From contig JADKBK010000042.1 of the NCBI GenBank assembly GCA_016715075.1, positions 124,001 to 188,000 of the forward strand: a stretch of 64,000 nt of DNA. The letters are read 5' to 3'. Below the pieces are notes generated by a model. That model searched no databases and was not told the origin of the DNA. It saw nothing but the letters and a program-made list of their open reading frames with translations. This document shows, piece after piece, positions 9,178 to 19,393 of the stretch. The position numbers were made by a program, and so were the translations under genes. Position 1 is the first letter of the stretch. Every line of letters starts with the position of its first letter. Source of the stretch: Bacteroidales bacterium. GTDB lineage: Bacteria > Bacteroidota > Bacteroidia > Bacteroidales > VadinHA17.

Positions 9178-11208
9178 ATGAAAACCTTTTTATTACTTAT
9201 TCCGTTACTGGTACTGGCTTCTGACAGCCTTTATGCTCAGGCTGGTACAGCTGACCCTGCACGATATACCCCTGAATGGATCAGGCAGGGTTTTGCCGAT
9301 GCCGGCGCCACTCATGAACCATGGATCTTTCAGGTCAGAAGAAACAATCCAGATTTCAACCAGTGGCAGAAAGCCGATTATGAATATCAGCTTACCGAAC
9401 CGTATATCAAAAGTCTTTTTGAAGCAGGAATTACGGTTTATCATGTGGGATGTTACAAGGGTTTCGGTTTTCAGGCTGAAAAAGAATATATGGATAAAGT
9501 GGCTAAGGCAGTGGCCATTGCCCATAAATACGGTATGAAAGCTGATACTTATGTTCAGTGGAATAACCTGGCATATGAGACTTTTTTTGCAGAGATGCCA
9601 GAGGCGAAGAGTGATATCTGGTACCAGATTGACGAGAACGGCAAACCACTGATGCTTCCTTACGGATATCAGCAGTCATTCCGCTACAGGCCATGTTTTA
9701 ACAATGATGGGTATATGACCTATTACAAGGAAAAGATAATACGATATGTTGTTGAAGTCGTAAAAACCGATTTTATCCATTTTGATAACTTTGACCTTAA
9801 CAGTCCTGCCTCCGCCGATTTCAATCCTGCCACAATAGCCGCTTTTCATAAATTCCTTGAAGCAAGATATTCAAAGGAACAGTTAATGGAAAGGTTTGGA
9901 TTTTCAGATGTTTCATATCTGCTTCCTCCAAGCTGGAATGTTGAAAATCCTTATGAAAAAATGGAAGTGATAAGTGATCCGGCAATTCAGGAATGGATTG
10001 ATTTTCGCTGCCATACAATGTCTTCACGTCTGGCTGAATGTGCAAGGTTCGCACGTGGATTGAACAGGGAGATTGTAATTGAGGTAAATCCTCACGGTCT
10101 GGTTGGAAGCAACAGGGCATGGGAAGCAGGCATCAATCACTCTGATCTGATGCAGTACACTAATGTGATCTGGACTGAGGATGACAATAATCCACGCTGG
10201 GAGAACGGTGTCGCCATTGGTAAATTCCGTCATTTCAAGCTTGGCAGGACAACCGGAAACTACATTATGACATATTGCGGAAAGCCTTCAGATTTTGCCG
10301 AGAACCTGGCTCTTAACAGGACAATTGGTTTTCTTGGAACAGAGGTTCCGTCTGGTGTTGCAAAGCAATACCTTGATTTCTGGCAGAAGAACAAAGACCT
10401 TTTCACAAATGTTACAGGCGCTGAAAAAGTAGCAGTACTCAGAAGTTATCCTTCAATGGCATACAATAACCGTGAAACACAGACTGAGGTCAATATGGCT
10501 GAACAGGTCCTTCAGCAGAGGCAAATCCCTTTTGATATAATATTCGATCAGCAGCTCGGAAGGCTGAGCAGATATAATGTTATTGTCCTGGCTGATCAGG
10601 AAAGCCTTTCTGATGACACGGAGAAAGCCCTTAAAAGCTTTGCCAGGGATGGAGGAGGCATTGTTATGACAAGAAATACAGGCAAATATGACAATTGGAG
10701 GAGACTAAGAAAGATCAGCTTTCCGGAAGAGCTGCAGGCAGAAAGTGATCAGGTTTCGAAAAGGATTTTATTCAATACTGAAGTATCAGTATCCTTTGAT
10801 TATGGCAAAGGAAAAGTAATCTACCTGCCGGAATTGAGTGTGCCTGAAAAGGATATCAGATTAGGGATGGAAACTACCTGGATGATGCCCGAAAACGCAA
10901 ATGAACTTGAATCCGCTGTTTACTGGGCGGCAGCAAAAGGGCTTCCTTTAGAGGTTAAGGCTCCTGAATGGGTTGGAATCTCACATGACTCACAGAAAAA
11001 CCGGGAGATAATACATCTCTTTAATTACAGGAATACATCCAATGCCGGAGCCATTACATTGGAATTCAATGGAACGGTAAAACACGCATGGGCTGTTTCG
11101 CCCGGCTTTGAATCAAAAAGAGTGGTGCCGTTAACCAGTGAAGGTCAACGTACTGTTCTCAGAATATCTGATCTCGGTGTATATGAGATAATAGTTCTGG
11201 AAAAATAG
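9178..11208 (+). CDS. Secreted GH42-like glycosidase with GATase-like domain
   Basis: 676 residues, signal peptide cleaved around LYAQAG. The N-terminal half is a TIM-barrel of the beta-galactosidase GH42-like type: TPEWIRQGFADAG, GITVYHVGCYKGFG, DTYVQWNN and DFIHFDNFDLNSP mark barrel strands. The residues around 400-560 (VAVLRSYPSMAYNNRE, QRQIPFDIIFDQQLGRLSRYNVIVLADQESLSD) look like the Rossmann-like, glutamine-amidotransferase-type trimerisation domain that follows the barrel in GH42 enzymes. A small beta domain ends the protein. Family and domain order support a hydrolase of beta- or alpha-linked sugars, but the catalytic glutamates cannot be assigned with certainty. Confidence 0.7.
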   Translation: MKTFLLLIPLLVLASDSLYAQAGTADPARYTPEWIRQGFADAGATHEPWIFQVRRNNPDFNQWQKADYEYQLTEPYIKSLFEAGITVYHVGCYKGFGFQAEKEYMDKVAKAVAIAHKYGMKADTYVQWNNLAYETFFAEMPEAKSDIWYQIDENGKPLMLPYGYQQSFRYRPCFNNDGYMTYYKEKIIRYVVEVVKTDFIHFDNFDLNSPASADFNPATIAAFHKFLEARYSKEQLMERFGFSDVSYLLPPSWNVENPYEKMEVISDPAIQEWIDFRCHTMSSRLAECARFARGLNREIVIEVNPHGLVGSNRAWEAGINHSDLMQYTNVIWTEDDNNPRWENGVAIGKFRHFKLGRTTGNYIMTYCGKPSDFAENLALNRTIGFLGTEVPSGVAKQYLDFWQKNKDLFTNVTGAEKVAVLRSYPSMAYNNRETQTEVNMAEQVLQQRQIPFDIIFDQQLGRLSRYNVIVLADQESLSDDTEKALKSFARDGGGIVMTRNTGKYDNWRRLRKISFPEELQAESDQVSKRILFNTEVSVSFDYGKGKVIYLPELSVPEKDIRLGMETTWMMPENANELESAVYWAAAKGLPLEVKAPEWVGISHDSQKNREIIHLFNYRNTSNAGAITLEFNGTVKHAWAVSPGFESKRVVPLTSEGQRTVLRISDLGVYEIIVLEK

Positions 11209-11222
11209 GCAGATTGTGTTTT

Positions 11223-11334
<112 letters not shown>

Positions 11335-11335
11335 G

Positions 11336-12775
11336 CTAATATTTTATGAACCTGTCCGCAAGCATCGGGAACTTGTCATCAGATGCAAAGGTTTTTTCAT
11401 CCCTGTACTTTATCCATTGCCCTCGTGTGAAATCAGGAAAGTCGACTGGTGCATTTCCTTTTGAGATGGACATTTCAGACAGAGCAGAGATTGCGCTCCA
11501 TGCAGCCGCATCATAGACATCAATTGGTGCAGGCTTATTTTCTTTGACTGCCTTAAAAAAATCATTTAATACCATATAGTCAATACCTCCGTGTCCTGAT
11601 CCGGCCGCACTTTCCCCTTCTTCACGCCAGTATTTGTGGTTGAATTTTTCAATCCATTTTTCATCAGCTTCATAGGCATCCTTCACAGGTGATTGGTTCT
11701 CAACATAAATTGATTTCCAGTCCTCATGCCAGAGCCCTTTGGTTCCCTGCACCATGAAATCACCGATATGTGGTCGGGGGTTATTGCAATTATGTGTCAC
11801 GAGAATTGTTTCCCCGTTTGCGCAATTTATTGTTGAGGTAACAATATCGCCACAGTTCCATTGGATTTTTGCCAGAGGATGGTTTGCACCGCCATAATCA
11901 TCGACATATTTTTTTAATCCCCTTGCTTTTGTAGCGAATGAAGAAAGAGACAGGAAGCGGTTACCGTTATTAATATCCAGTGCTTTGGCCACAGGTCCGA
12001 TGCCATGTGTCGGATAGACATCCCCGTTCCGCCGTATCGAATGCAGCCCTCTCCATTGTGCTTCAGCATAGGCCTCCTTTCCGAACTTCAGGGGATGGCC
12101 CGGCACATAGTCATATTCAATTCCATCATTGAATTTGACACCTCTCAGATCATGCAGGTATCCGCACCTGCAATGAAGCAGTTCGCTAAAAATATCCTGA
12201 CGAACCATGTTCAGGATTGCAAGGAAGGAACGATCGTAATTTGCGTTTTCCAGGAACATCAGATTAACTCCTGTTTCCTCATGGGTATTTACCAGATCCC
12301 AGCATTCGTCAAGAGTAGTAGCTGCGGGTACCTCCACCCCTGTATATGCGCCTGACTTCATCGAAGCAACAGCCATCCTGGTATGCCATTCCCAAGGAGT
12401 GGAAATTATAACGGCATCCAAATCTTCCTTAGCCAGCATCTCAAGATATGCAAAATCGTTACCGGTATATACCTTTGGTTCAGGATGATTTGACTCTGAG
12501 ATTAGTTTTTTCGCCGCTGACAGCGATCTTTCGGAAATATCGCAAATTGATACAATATCTGCACTACTCATTGCAAGACAGGTCCGCAGATGCCCCTGCC
12601 CCCTGTTCCCTACACCAATGAAGCCCGTACGTATCCTGTCTGTTGGTGCCGGTACAGACTTCTTCTTTGATTTTTGAACAGTAACCGGTTCAGATGCAGC
12701 AGGAGCGGTAAAAGCAACAGTTGTCAAGCCGGCAATTGTAGCTTTCTTCATAAAATTACGACGATTGATTTCCAT
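11336..12775 (-). CDS. GH109-like Gfo/Idh/MocA-fold protein (putative alpha-N-acetylgalactosaminidase)
   Basis: 479 residues with a Tat signal (NRRNFMKKATIAG). A Rossmann NAD site follows (RTGFIGVGNRGQGH, residues 49-62; VSICDI ends strand two). Downstream are landmarks I associate with glycosidase family 109: GVEVPAATTLDECW, FLENANYDRSFLAILNMVRQ, GYLHDLRGVKFN, the YPTHGIGPVAKALDINNGNR motif with its His, and VYDAAAWSA near the end. GH109 enzymes use tightly bound NAD+ and a redox-elimination mechanism to cleave alpha-GalNAc. The length fits the family. A plain sugar dehydrogenase of the same fold remains possible. A terminator-like hairpin lies upstream, separating it from the propeller genes. 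Confidence 0.8.
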   Translation of the reverse strand: MEINRRNFMKKATIAGLTTVAFTAPAASEPVTVQKSKKKSVPAPTDRIRTGFIGVGNRGQGHLRTCLAMSSADIVSICDISERSLSAAKKLISESNHPEPKVYTGNDFAYLEMLAKEDLDAVIISTPWEWHTRMAVASMKSGAYTGVEVPAATTLDECWDLVNTHEETGVNLMFLENANYDRSFLAILNMVRQDIFSELLHCRCGYLHDLRGVKFNDGIEYDYVPGHPLKFGKEAYAEAQWRGLHSIRRNGDVYPTHGIGPVAKALDINNGNRFLSLSSFATKARGLKKYVDDYGGANHPLAKIQWNCGDIVTSTINCANGETILVTHNCNNPRPHIGDFMVQGTKGLWHEDWKSIYVENQSPVKDAYEADEKWIEKFNHKYWREEGESAAGSGHGGIDYMVLNDFFKAVKENKPAPIDVYDAAAWSAISALSEMSISKGNAPVDFPDFTRGQWIKYRDEKTFASDDKFPMLADRFIKY

Positions 12776-12847
12776 AGTTACATTATTAAGATTTATTATT
12801 AATTTTTCGAGTCTGAGTATCCAGTTTATAAACTGAATACTTTATAA

Positions 12848-12883
12848 TCAAAAAGCTGATGATCCGGTCATCATACTCAGCTT
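12848..12883 (-). terminator. Hairpin plus T-run, likely terminator of the propeller operon
   Basis: On the minus strand AAGCTGA pairs with TCAGCTT and TGAT with ATCA across a 3-nt bulge and a GACCGG loop, and the stem runs into TTTTT. It lies about 70 bp after the stop of the broken propeller gene and about 70 bp before the GH109-like start. The rest of 12776-12953 shows nothing else. Confidence 0.5.
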
Positions 12884-12953
12884 CTGTTCTTCAATCCACA
12901 AAATCATACATACCCGGTATCGCATCCGGAATTTCTCAGCTCTCAAAACCCGA

Positions 12954-14265
12954 TCAGGGAATATAGAGAAACAGATGTGAACGACGTTCACTTTCACCTA
13001 TATACAGGCTTCCATCCCTGCCAGTCGTCATGGCGTCATACTGTTGTCCGCGCCAATAGTAATACGGGCTCCTGTCCACAATCAATAAGCCCAGATCGTC
13101 AAATCCACCCTTCTCAGGATCAAATCTGTAAAACTGGCAGGGTCTTGATGAAGATCGCTCACCTGCCATTATATACACTTTGCCGTCTGATCCGACGGTC
13201 AGACATCGTAACCTGCGGGATGAGCGCATTTTTCCATGATTGGTAAGCTTCATAACCGCCGGATCAAATGAGAAGAGGTATCCGTCTGAAGTTCCTCCGT
13301 ATATCAAACCGCGCCGGTCTTGTGCAAAGTATTCGATCACCGGATAATCTTCAAAAAACTGAAGGTAAAAGTAATCACCAGGTATCTTCATATCAGTAGT
13401 AATGATCCGGCGGGCCAGCGGATCCCAATATCTGATTATACCCTCTGTTCCTGAGAAAAAAACTTTCCTGAAGAATCACAAATTACAGCCCTGCAAAGAC
13501 TTCTCCAGCTCCGCTCTGGTCCGTGAAAAACAATCTTTTCATCTATGGCACCCGGAGAGGAGAATTTTTTCAGCTTAATATTATAGACAAAGAAATGGCC
13601 GTCTGGATATGTGATCCCATATATTTCATCTCCTTGCGGATTGATTGTAAGAGCATATATCGAATTATTGGCCAGCGGGATACCAAGATCCTCCGTCTCA
13701 CACGACATTTCAGGAAGCTTAACCTTTGTGTTTCCGGAGCCAGGGCTATACCTGTATAGGTGCCCCCCTGGATAATCCCTGAAATGTTTCTTAATGTCTT
13801 CCCATAATGCTTTATCAATTGTGCCTTCAGAACCCAGACCTCCTTTTGAAAGGAGGATTTCACCAAACATATTTTTTCCGGTTCCCAGATAAATATTACC
13901 ATCTTTATCTTCAACAAGAGAATGATGAATACTTTCCTGATTATCAATTTTTCCAAGGTGACGAACTTTATTGATTTCAGGATCAAACATGAACAGATAG
14001 GAGACCTCTCCTGTTGTACCGCCATAAATTTTCCCATCACCCGCTGTCAGCAGGAAGTAATCGCACTGCTATTCTCTGGTATTTCATTTACCGATGGATA
14101 ACCAAGATCCCTGAGATCAACCCTCTGGAGATCTTTTATGTTTGTCCTTGCCCAGTCCTGTGCATGCAGAGTGGAATCAACTCCTGTTGAGAAGAAGAAA
14201 GCTGCAAAAACGAACAGGAGCATTTTACCATTAATGTGGAAATATTGAGTACATTTTTTTTTCAT
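12954..14265 (-). pseudogene. Secreted beta-propeller protein, frameshifted (two breaks)
   Basis: Three reading frames must be joined to read one secreted propeller of about 437 residues, a paralogue of the gene directly upstream. The first part (14265 to about 14055) has a signal peptide ending STLHAQ. The frame breaks after SSAITS, where one missing C restores LLTAGDGKIYGG. The middle part ends near 13450 at a run of seven T, where one extra base restores SGTEGIIRYWDPLARR and the final part to 12954. Blade-like repeats are visible (DGKIYGGTTGEVSYLFMFDP, GNIYLGTGKN, GDEIYGITYPDGHFFVYN, GKVYIMAGERSSSRPCQFYRFDP). Its start overlaps the stop of the upstream gene. The function of such propellers is unknown. 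The breaks may be real decay or consensus errors. Confidence 0.8.
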
Positions 14266-15548
14266 TATTCAGGTTTGTAGATGATTAATTGAAGCGAAAC
14301 TGGTACTTTGCCTATATAGCCTGTCGCCTGATTTGTACCTGAGACCTCCACCTGACCGCATATATAAACAGTACCATCGGGAGCAACTGATGCAGCCTCA
14401 CACCCGAAAACCCTTCGCCCGTCACTGGTTTGCATAGGTCCAAGATCTGTTCTTTTCTTCGCCTTAATATCATATAGGATCAGGTGATGGGATTCATCAC
14501 TGCCAAAAGTCTCTGCATATTCATTTGTTGAATATTCACGGGCCGAAGGGACAAAATAGATCTTTCTGTTGCGGCTGTCGAGAGCAAATGCGAGTGTTGA
14601 ATATGGAATATCTTTTCTGTCCGAATCCATGAATTTACTGTCACACATTTTGATAATTGGAGTAATGCTGCCTTCCTCTCCGGAATGAGGATCAAAACGA
14701 AAAAGGAGAGAGCCACTTCCACATGTAACACCATATGCAACTTTTTCAACAGGATCCCATTCAACTGCACGCCAATCACATGTACGGTCTATCATTGGGT
14801 TTTGAAGCTGGGCAGGATAAACTGAAGGATCATAAGGGACACGAAGTGACAGGTCGGCTACACGCTCTGCTTTTGCATCATATTTCCAGATTCCTGCTAC
14901 CGGAAAGGAACCGAAAACATTCCCTTCATCGTCGCAGAAAATATCGCGGCATATATCCCAGTTAGCCACCCTGCCAAAGTTCCTGGTAACATTTTTCTCC
15001 AGATCAAAACGATAGAAATATCCTGTGAACCCCACCCCAAACAGATATTTTCTTTGAACATCTATCGTGAGCGGATAACAACCGATACCCTCATCAACCA
15101 GTCCAAGATTAACCAGTACGCCAGTTTCAGGATTATATTTCATCCAGTGACCTCCTATCCAGCTGGTATAATCAATAGTCCTTGGACCAGCTCCGTTATT
15201 CATCGGAACAAAGTATATATTTCCGTCATTGTCTTCAACAGGTTTATTATGTATCTTGCCTGAGGTGCGTACACCTTTCCCCCTTTCCCCGAGAAATTCA
15301 GCCATATCAGCTATCAGAATGTTTTCATCTTTTGATGGAGAATATGAATAAAAGTGAGCACTTCCCCCCTCTGTGATCAAACCGGTGTAAACTGTTCCGT
15401 TTCTGGCTGCATATAAGGCATCCCACATAGCATTATCCCTGCCAGTATATGTTCTGGTTTCAATAAGACAGACATGATTTAAGTTCTGTGCTTTTAAATT
15501 TCCGCTTCCCAGGATAAGAAGCAAAAATATGACCAGATTTCGGTTCAT
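14265..15548 (-). CDS. Secreted beta-propeller (PQQ/kelch-like) protein
   Basis: 427 residues with a signal peptide (residues 1-20, GNLKAQ). Repeating beta motifs with aromatic and Gly-rich turns follow: GTVYTGLITEGGSAHFYSYSP, GNIYFVPMNNG, YLFGVGFTGYFYRFDLEK, GNVFGSFPVAGIWKYD, VAYGVTCGSGSLLFRFDPHS, GTVYICGQVE. This is about six or seven blades. Nothing catalytic is apparent; binding or scaffolding is the usual inference. It sits 9 bp after the beta-helix gene and overlaps the start of its broken paralogue by one base, so the three form an operon. Confidence 0.78.
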   Translation of the reverse strand: MNRNLVIFLLLILGSGNLKAQNLNHVCLIETRTYTGRDNAMWDALYAARNGTVYTGLITEGGSAHFYSYSPSKDENILIADMAEFLGERGKGVRTSGKIHNKPVEDNDGNIYFVPMNNGAGPRTIDYTSWIGGHWMKYNPETGVLVNLGLVDEGIGCYPLTIDVQRKYLFGVGFTGYFYRFDLEKNVTRNFGRVANWDICRDIFCDDEGNVFGSFPVAGIWKYDAKAERVADLSLRVPYDPSVYPAQLQNPMIDRTCDWRAVEWDPVEKVAYGVTCGSGSLLFRFDPHSGEEGSITPIIKMCDSKFMDSDRKDIPYSTLAFALDSRNRKIYFVPSAREYSTNEYAETFGSDESHHLILYDIKAKKRTDLGPMQTSDGRRVFGCEAASVAPDGTVYICGQVEVSGTNQATGYIGKVPVSLQLIIYKPE

Positions 15549-15557
15549 TTTGTAGTT

Positions 15558-17747
15558 TTATTTGTTCCGGATCGTAATTTCTGAATTTTTATCGAGCTTC
15601 ACCTCAGTTATCTTTTTACCTACAATTACTTTATATGGCGAACTGTAGACTATTTCAGGAGTGGAGAAGGAATACTCCGTCAACTGAACCTGAATTGTTC
15701 CGTCATCAGGTGTTTTAGAATTCAACACTTCATTCCCGTTTTTATCGAATATCCGTACAGGAACGTTGCTAAGAACTTTTCCGTCTTTATCAACGACTTT
15801 AACAGTAAGGGTCCATAATACAGAATAGCTGTGAATCTGATCGGTTGCATCAATGCCAAAGGTGTCACCTGTAACAATGTTTGACTCAAAGCGGATATTT
15901 TCAGCTACACATCCATTCCATCCTTTCCACCCCATCCTGATTGGCTTAAAATCAATTCCCGCAGATGGTGATCTGGTTATCTGGTTTCTGAAAATCCTTG
16001 TATCCCTGGCCCCTCCGTATCGTGAAGCCACCCATACTGCCGGCACATTCGATGTTATCCTGTTATCATAGAACTGTCCGCCGACAGCTCCACCGCCTAT
16101 ATAGAATGCTGAAGCCTCATTTTTTAATCCTGGTGTTTTGTCATTGACAACAATGTCATTATTGAATATAAAATTATCACCTGCACTGGAGCTGTAAAAC
16201 ATTGCCCATGCCATTGGGATATAATCAGTAAATTCAGGGAAGTCAATGCCGGTAACTGAAATCCTGTTATTATATACCTTATTTCCGAAGCACCCGCCCG
16301 GATCCCCTGGTTTAGCATTGTAATCAGCAATTCGTATTGCCGTGGTGCTGTACTCCTCATGACCGTATTCACAAGTCGGAGGTGAAGCAGTTATTCTGAT
16401 ATCGTTATTAAATATCTCGATTCCCCGGTGAACAAATATTTCGATTCCCGACCCCACTTCAGGTATTATCCTGTTTTCGAAAATAAATGAACTGTCACCC
16501 ATAGCCATTATGCTGTAATGATTAGTCACCATCTGCCTGTTTGCGAAGAAGTTATGGTGGATCTTTGAAAAATCACCCTTAAAGCTGAGGCAGCCCTGTC
16601 CTCCGAAAAACTCCGAACCTGAGACTTCTGATGGCTTGCTGCCTCTGAGATCTACAGCATAGAATTCGGCACCATGCCTGTTTATTATAAAAGGATTATC
16701 AACATCGAAGGAAGAATGGGTTATAACAGCCTGTGGTACATCAACAGCTGTTGAATTTATGCCTGAAGAGAGAACCTTTATGTTGTCAAGTATAACCATC
16801 ACATCTTCAGCGGTGGACTGGATTCCCCAGGAAAGGATCCCGGGTGTGGCATTTCTGATTATGCCGTTTCTGATTGTCACGGATCCTTTCCCTCTGGCAA
16901 CAGGCAGGCCAGGTAAAGGCGTATGTCGCTTTACATCAGCAGTATAATCAAAAAATGCACAATGAGCCCTTTCATAAAGGTGGTCATTATGTCCCATGGG
17001 ATGTGTTTCATCTATAATTCCAATACCGACATCCATTGCCGGCCTGATATCAATATAATCAACAAGACAGTCTGTTTCTGCCTTAATTCTGATCCTGTAC
17101 TTACCTGCAGGCATACGGTTAAGATGCGCATAGACAAAACCTCCGCCAAGTCGTGGTGACCGGCTTGTTACAGGGCAGTTCACCAGAGCAGAGTCAGCAT
17201 ATTCAGTAACACAGCTGACACTCTTCTGACTGCTGTCCTCCACATAAACACTCACCTTCATATCCTGGCTGATCACGCCACAAAAGGCGAAATATGATCT
17301 TGACGGTAAAGGGAGGTCAATAAAATCAGATACGATCTCCTCCCCTTTTGTAAGCCTGAGAATGTGATCTCCAATAAAAACATGAACCTTTTTATCCTCG
17401 GTTCTTGCAGATGGTGCTTTTGTCAGATCCCAGCCTAGTGTTCCCTCTTCAAAGCTACTGTTAGGAATGTGACTATATCCGGCGTCGGCATATGTTATTG
17501 TATATCCGTTAAGGTCCAGCGTCACATCTTTCCCAAGGAAGAAAGCACTCTTGGGAGCAGATATATCATTTAGAAGGAGATAGACAGATCCTGGCTTATC
17601 ACAGTATCCCGGAGTTGTTACCACTATTTCACCTCTTTCAGGAGTTCTGTGCTTAACCTGAGTATACTGTGCTTCTGATGTAAAAGGCAGAACAAAGAAA
17701 CACAAGAGAGACAACAGTGCTGATTGATAAGATCCCATTAATTTCAT
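15558..17747 (-). CDS. Secreted right-handed parallel beta-helix protein
   Basis: The start is taken at the ATG at 17747 because it gives a clean signal peptide (MKLMGSYQSALLSLL to TSEAQ); an upstream ATG at 17819 adds an unlikely 24-residue leader. The mature protein has a short N-terminal region with LDLNGYTITY, an inserted jelly-roll-like segment (about 90-240), and then many short repeats such as VTIRNGIIRNAT, NKVYNNRISVTG, NFIFNNDIVVND and TRIFRNQITRSP. These are typical of pectate-lyase-like beta-helices. The C-terminal about 80 residues resemble an Ig-like domain (LTVKVVDKDGKVLSNVPVRI). It could be a polysaccharide lyase or epimerase; no catalytic set is identifiable. Confidence 0.75.
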   Translation of the reverse strand: MKLMGSYQSALLSLLCFFVLPFTSEAQYTQVKHRTPERGEIVVTTPGYCDKPGSVYLLLNDISAPKSAFFLGKDVTLDLNGYTITYADAGYSHIPNSSFEEGTLGWDLTKAPSARTEDKKVHVFIGDHILRLTKGEEIVSDFIDLPLPSRSYFAFCGVISQDMKVSVYVEDSSQKSVSCVTEYADSALVNCPVTSRSPRLGGGFVYAHLNRMPAGKYRIRIKAETDCLVDYIDIRPAMDVGIGIIDETHPMGHNDHLYERAHCAFFDYTADVKRHTPLPGLPVARGKGSVTIRNGIIRNATPGILSWGIQSTAEDVMVILDNIKVLSSGINSTAVDVPQAVITHSSFDVDNPFIINRHGAEFYAVDLRGSKPSEVSGSEFFGGQGCLSFKGDFSKIHHNFFANRQMVTNHYSIMAMGDSSFIFENRIIPEVGSGIEIFVHRGIEIFNNDIRITASPPTCEYGHEEYSTTAIRIADYNAKPGDPGGCFGNKVYNNRISVTGIDFPEFTDYIPMAWAMFYSSSAGDNFIFNNDIVVNDKTPGLKNEASAFYIGGGAVGGQFYDNRITSNVPAVWVASRYGGARDTRIFRNQITRSPSAGIDFKPIRMGWKGWNGCVAENIRFESNIVTGDTFGIDATDQIHSYSVLWTLTVKVVDKDGKVLSNVPVRIFDKNGNEVLNSKTPDDGTIQVQLTEYSFSTPEIVYSSPYKVIVGKKITEVKLDKNSEITIRNK

Positions 17748-17958
17748 ACTCAGATTTTTATTTATTATCTCCTTCGGAGTTTCAAACGAATGAATGGAAA
17801 GTATATTTACAGAAAGCAAATATACACAAGAGATAAAAGCAAATGAAAATAATTCACATCAATATAGATGCAAAATGAAATAATTTAATAAGGATAAGAA
17901 TACTTAAAGGTAGCGCTTAACTGAATGTGCTACCGTGAACAAAACCTTATTCTCCTGT

Positions 17959-19239
17959 CTATATAAGATTTCCGGTATTCTCCGCTACTTTACTGATTGC
18001 CCCGGCAATCATATCCATATCACTCTTTGTTCCCATCAGTATTTTATGGTGAATACATGCGGATGCTGAATAATGAATGTGGTCACATACAGGAAGTGAG
18101 AATCTTGAAGGATCAATATCTGCCCAGTATTTATCATTGAGTTTATGTCTGGAAGGCTTAGTAAGGGGAACATACAATGAGCATTTGTTCAGGGGGATAT
18201 AACTGGCCGCAACCTCAATTCCCAATTCACCTGTGAGAGCCTCCCTGAATTTCCTGACAGGCAGACCTTTAAACTGATTCTGATCGTATCGGAACGAAAA
18301 ATTATAGTATGCTTCCTGTGTTTCGCGCTTGTCGCGTCTTATTGGCTTTATTCCGGGTATATCTTGAATTATTGAATTCAGATAAATGGCGTTTTCGTCC
18401 CGTAACCTGTTTTGTTCCGGTAACCTTTTCAGCCCTTCAATAAGGATTGCAGCCTGAAATTCAGTGATCCTGAAATTGCCCGATTGGAGGAAGTTCCCCT
18501 GATCGAAGTATTGTCCTTCTCCCTTATTAACGAACCCAGATCCGGTGGCTCAGGTCTCCGGCCGCAATTCCTAAGGGCATCTAGTCTTTCATAAAGATCA
18601 AAACTATTCGTTGTAAGTATGCCACCCCTCACCGGCTGTGAGGGTGTTTTGATAACTGGAGGCTGAAGCTTCCTATGTCGCCTATTGTCCCGGCTTTTTA
18701 CCATTCCACTCTCCGCCATGTTTATGGGCACAATCCTCTATGACTCTCAAATTGTGCTTCTTTGCGATCCTCAATATCTCATCCATATCTGCAAAGCTGC
18801 CATAGAGATGAACGGGAATAATCGCCTTTGTCCGTGGTGTAATAGCCTTTTCAACCTCCCTGGTATCAATGCACCAAGTGTCCTCGACAACATCAACAAG
18901 AACAGGAGTGGCATTGACATCAAGAACAGTTGCTGCTGTTGCCTGCCAGGTTAAGCCAGGAAGAATTACTTCATCCCCTATTCCAATTCCGCATGCTTCA
19001 AGCGCCATCTGAAGTGTCACAGTACCATTGGCTGCAGTTAACACATACTTTGAGCCGGAGTACTCTGCAAACTGTTTATTGAATTCAGTCTCTCTGGGGC
19101 CGTTATATGACCAGATACCACTGTTAAGTGTTTCTATAAGAGCTCTTTCTTCATTCCTGTCCCACACAGGCCATTTTGGCCAGGGATTTGTTTTTGTATC
19201 GCGAACCGGCTTTCCTCCATGAATGGCTAGTTTACTCAT
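17959..19239 (-). pseudogene. DegT/DnrJ/EryC1/StrS family aminotransferase, frame broken at three or more places
   Basis: Joined across frames, this is a full-length (about 426-residue) PLP-dependent sugar-type aminotransferase. The first part (19239 to about 18692) has MSKLAIHGGKPV, WSYNGPRETEFNKQFAEYSG, the AANGTVTLQMAL cofactor loop, GDEVILPGLTWQATA and the PLP-pyridine Asp in VIEDCAH. A missing G near 18692 interrupts before TIGDIGSFSLQ-SK, which holds the Schiff-base Lys. Further slips follow near 18640 and 18545, after which SGFVNKGEGQYFDQGNF continues in one frame to 17959. All breaks fall within about 150 bp. Family enzymes aminate keto-sugars or inosose-type substrates. Whether it is dead or merely misassembled cannot be told from sequence. 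Confidence 0.85.
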
Positions 19240-19286
19240 AATAATATTTGTTAATTCTTTAAGAAAATTTCTAACATGATTTTTTT

Positions 19287-19380
19287 AACACGGAGTTACA
19301 CTGAGTTTTCACGGAGTTACACGGAGTATTTAGCTCTCTTAACAGTGTAACTCCGTGTATACTCCGTGGGTCTCCGTGGT
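19287..19380. repeat. Inverted CACGGAGTTACAC-type interspersed repeat
   Basis: Several copies of ACACGGAGTTACAC-like words occur in direct orientation in the left half, and the reverse complement (GTGTAACTCCGTG, ACTCCGTGG) in the right half, so the RNA would fold into a long hairpin. The same ACTCCGTG words recur near 63810-63835 and at the right window edge. It lies between the GH2 and aminotransferase genes of the same strand and may cap or separate their transcripts. Confidence 0.75.
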
Positions 19381-19393
19381 TAAATAAATTCTA

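Noticed and set aside
13570..14040. 156-codon frame on the same strand as the broken propeller
   Set aside because: It is a shifted frame of the propeller, rich in Ile/Lys/Arg without blade motifs; the propeller frame explains the region better.
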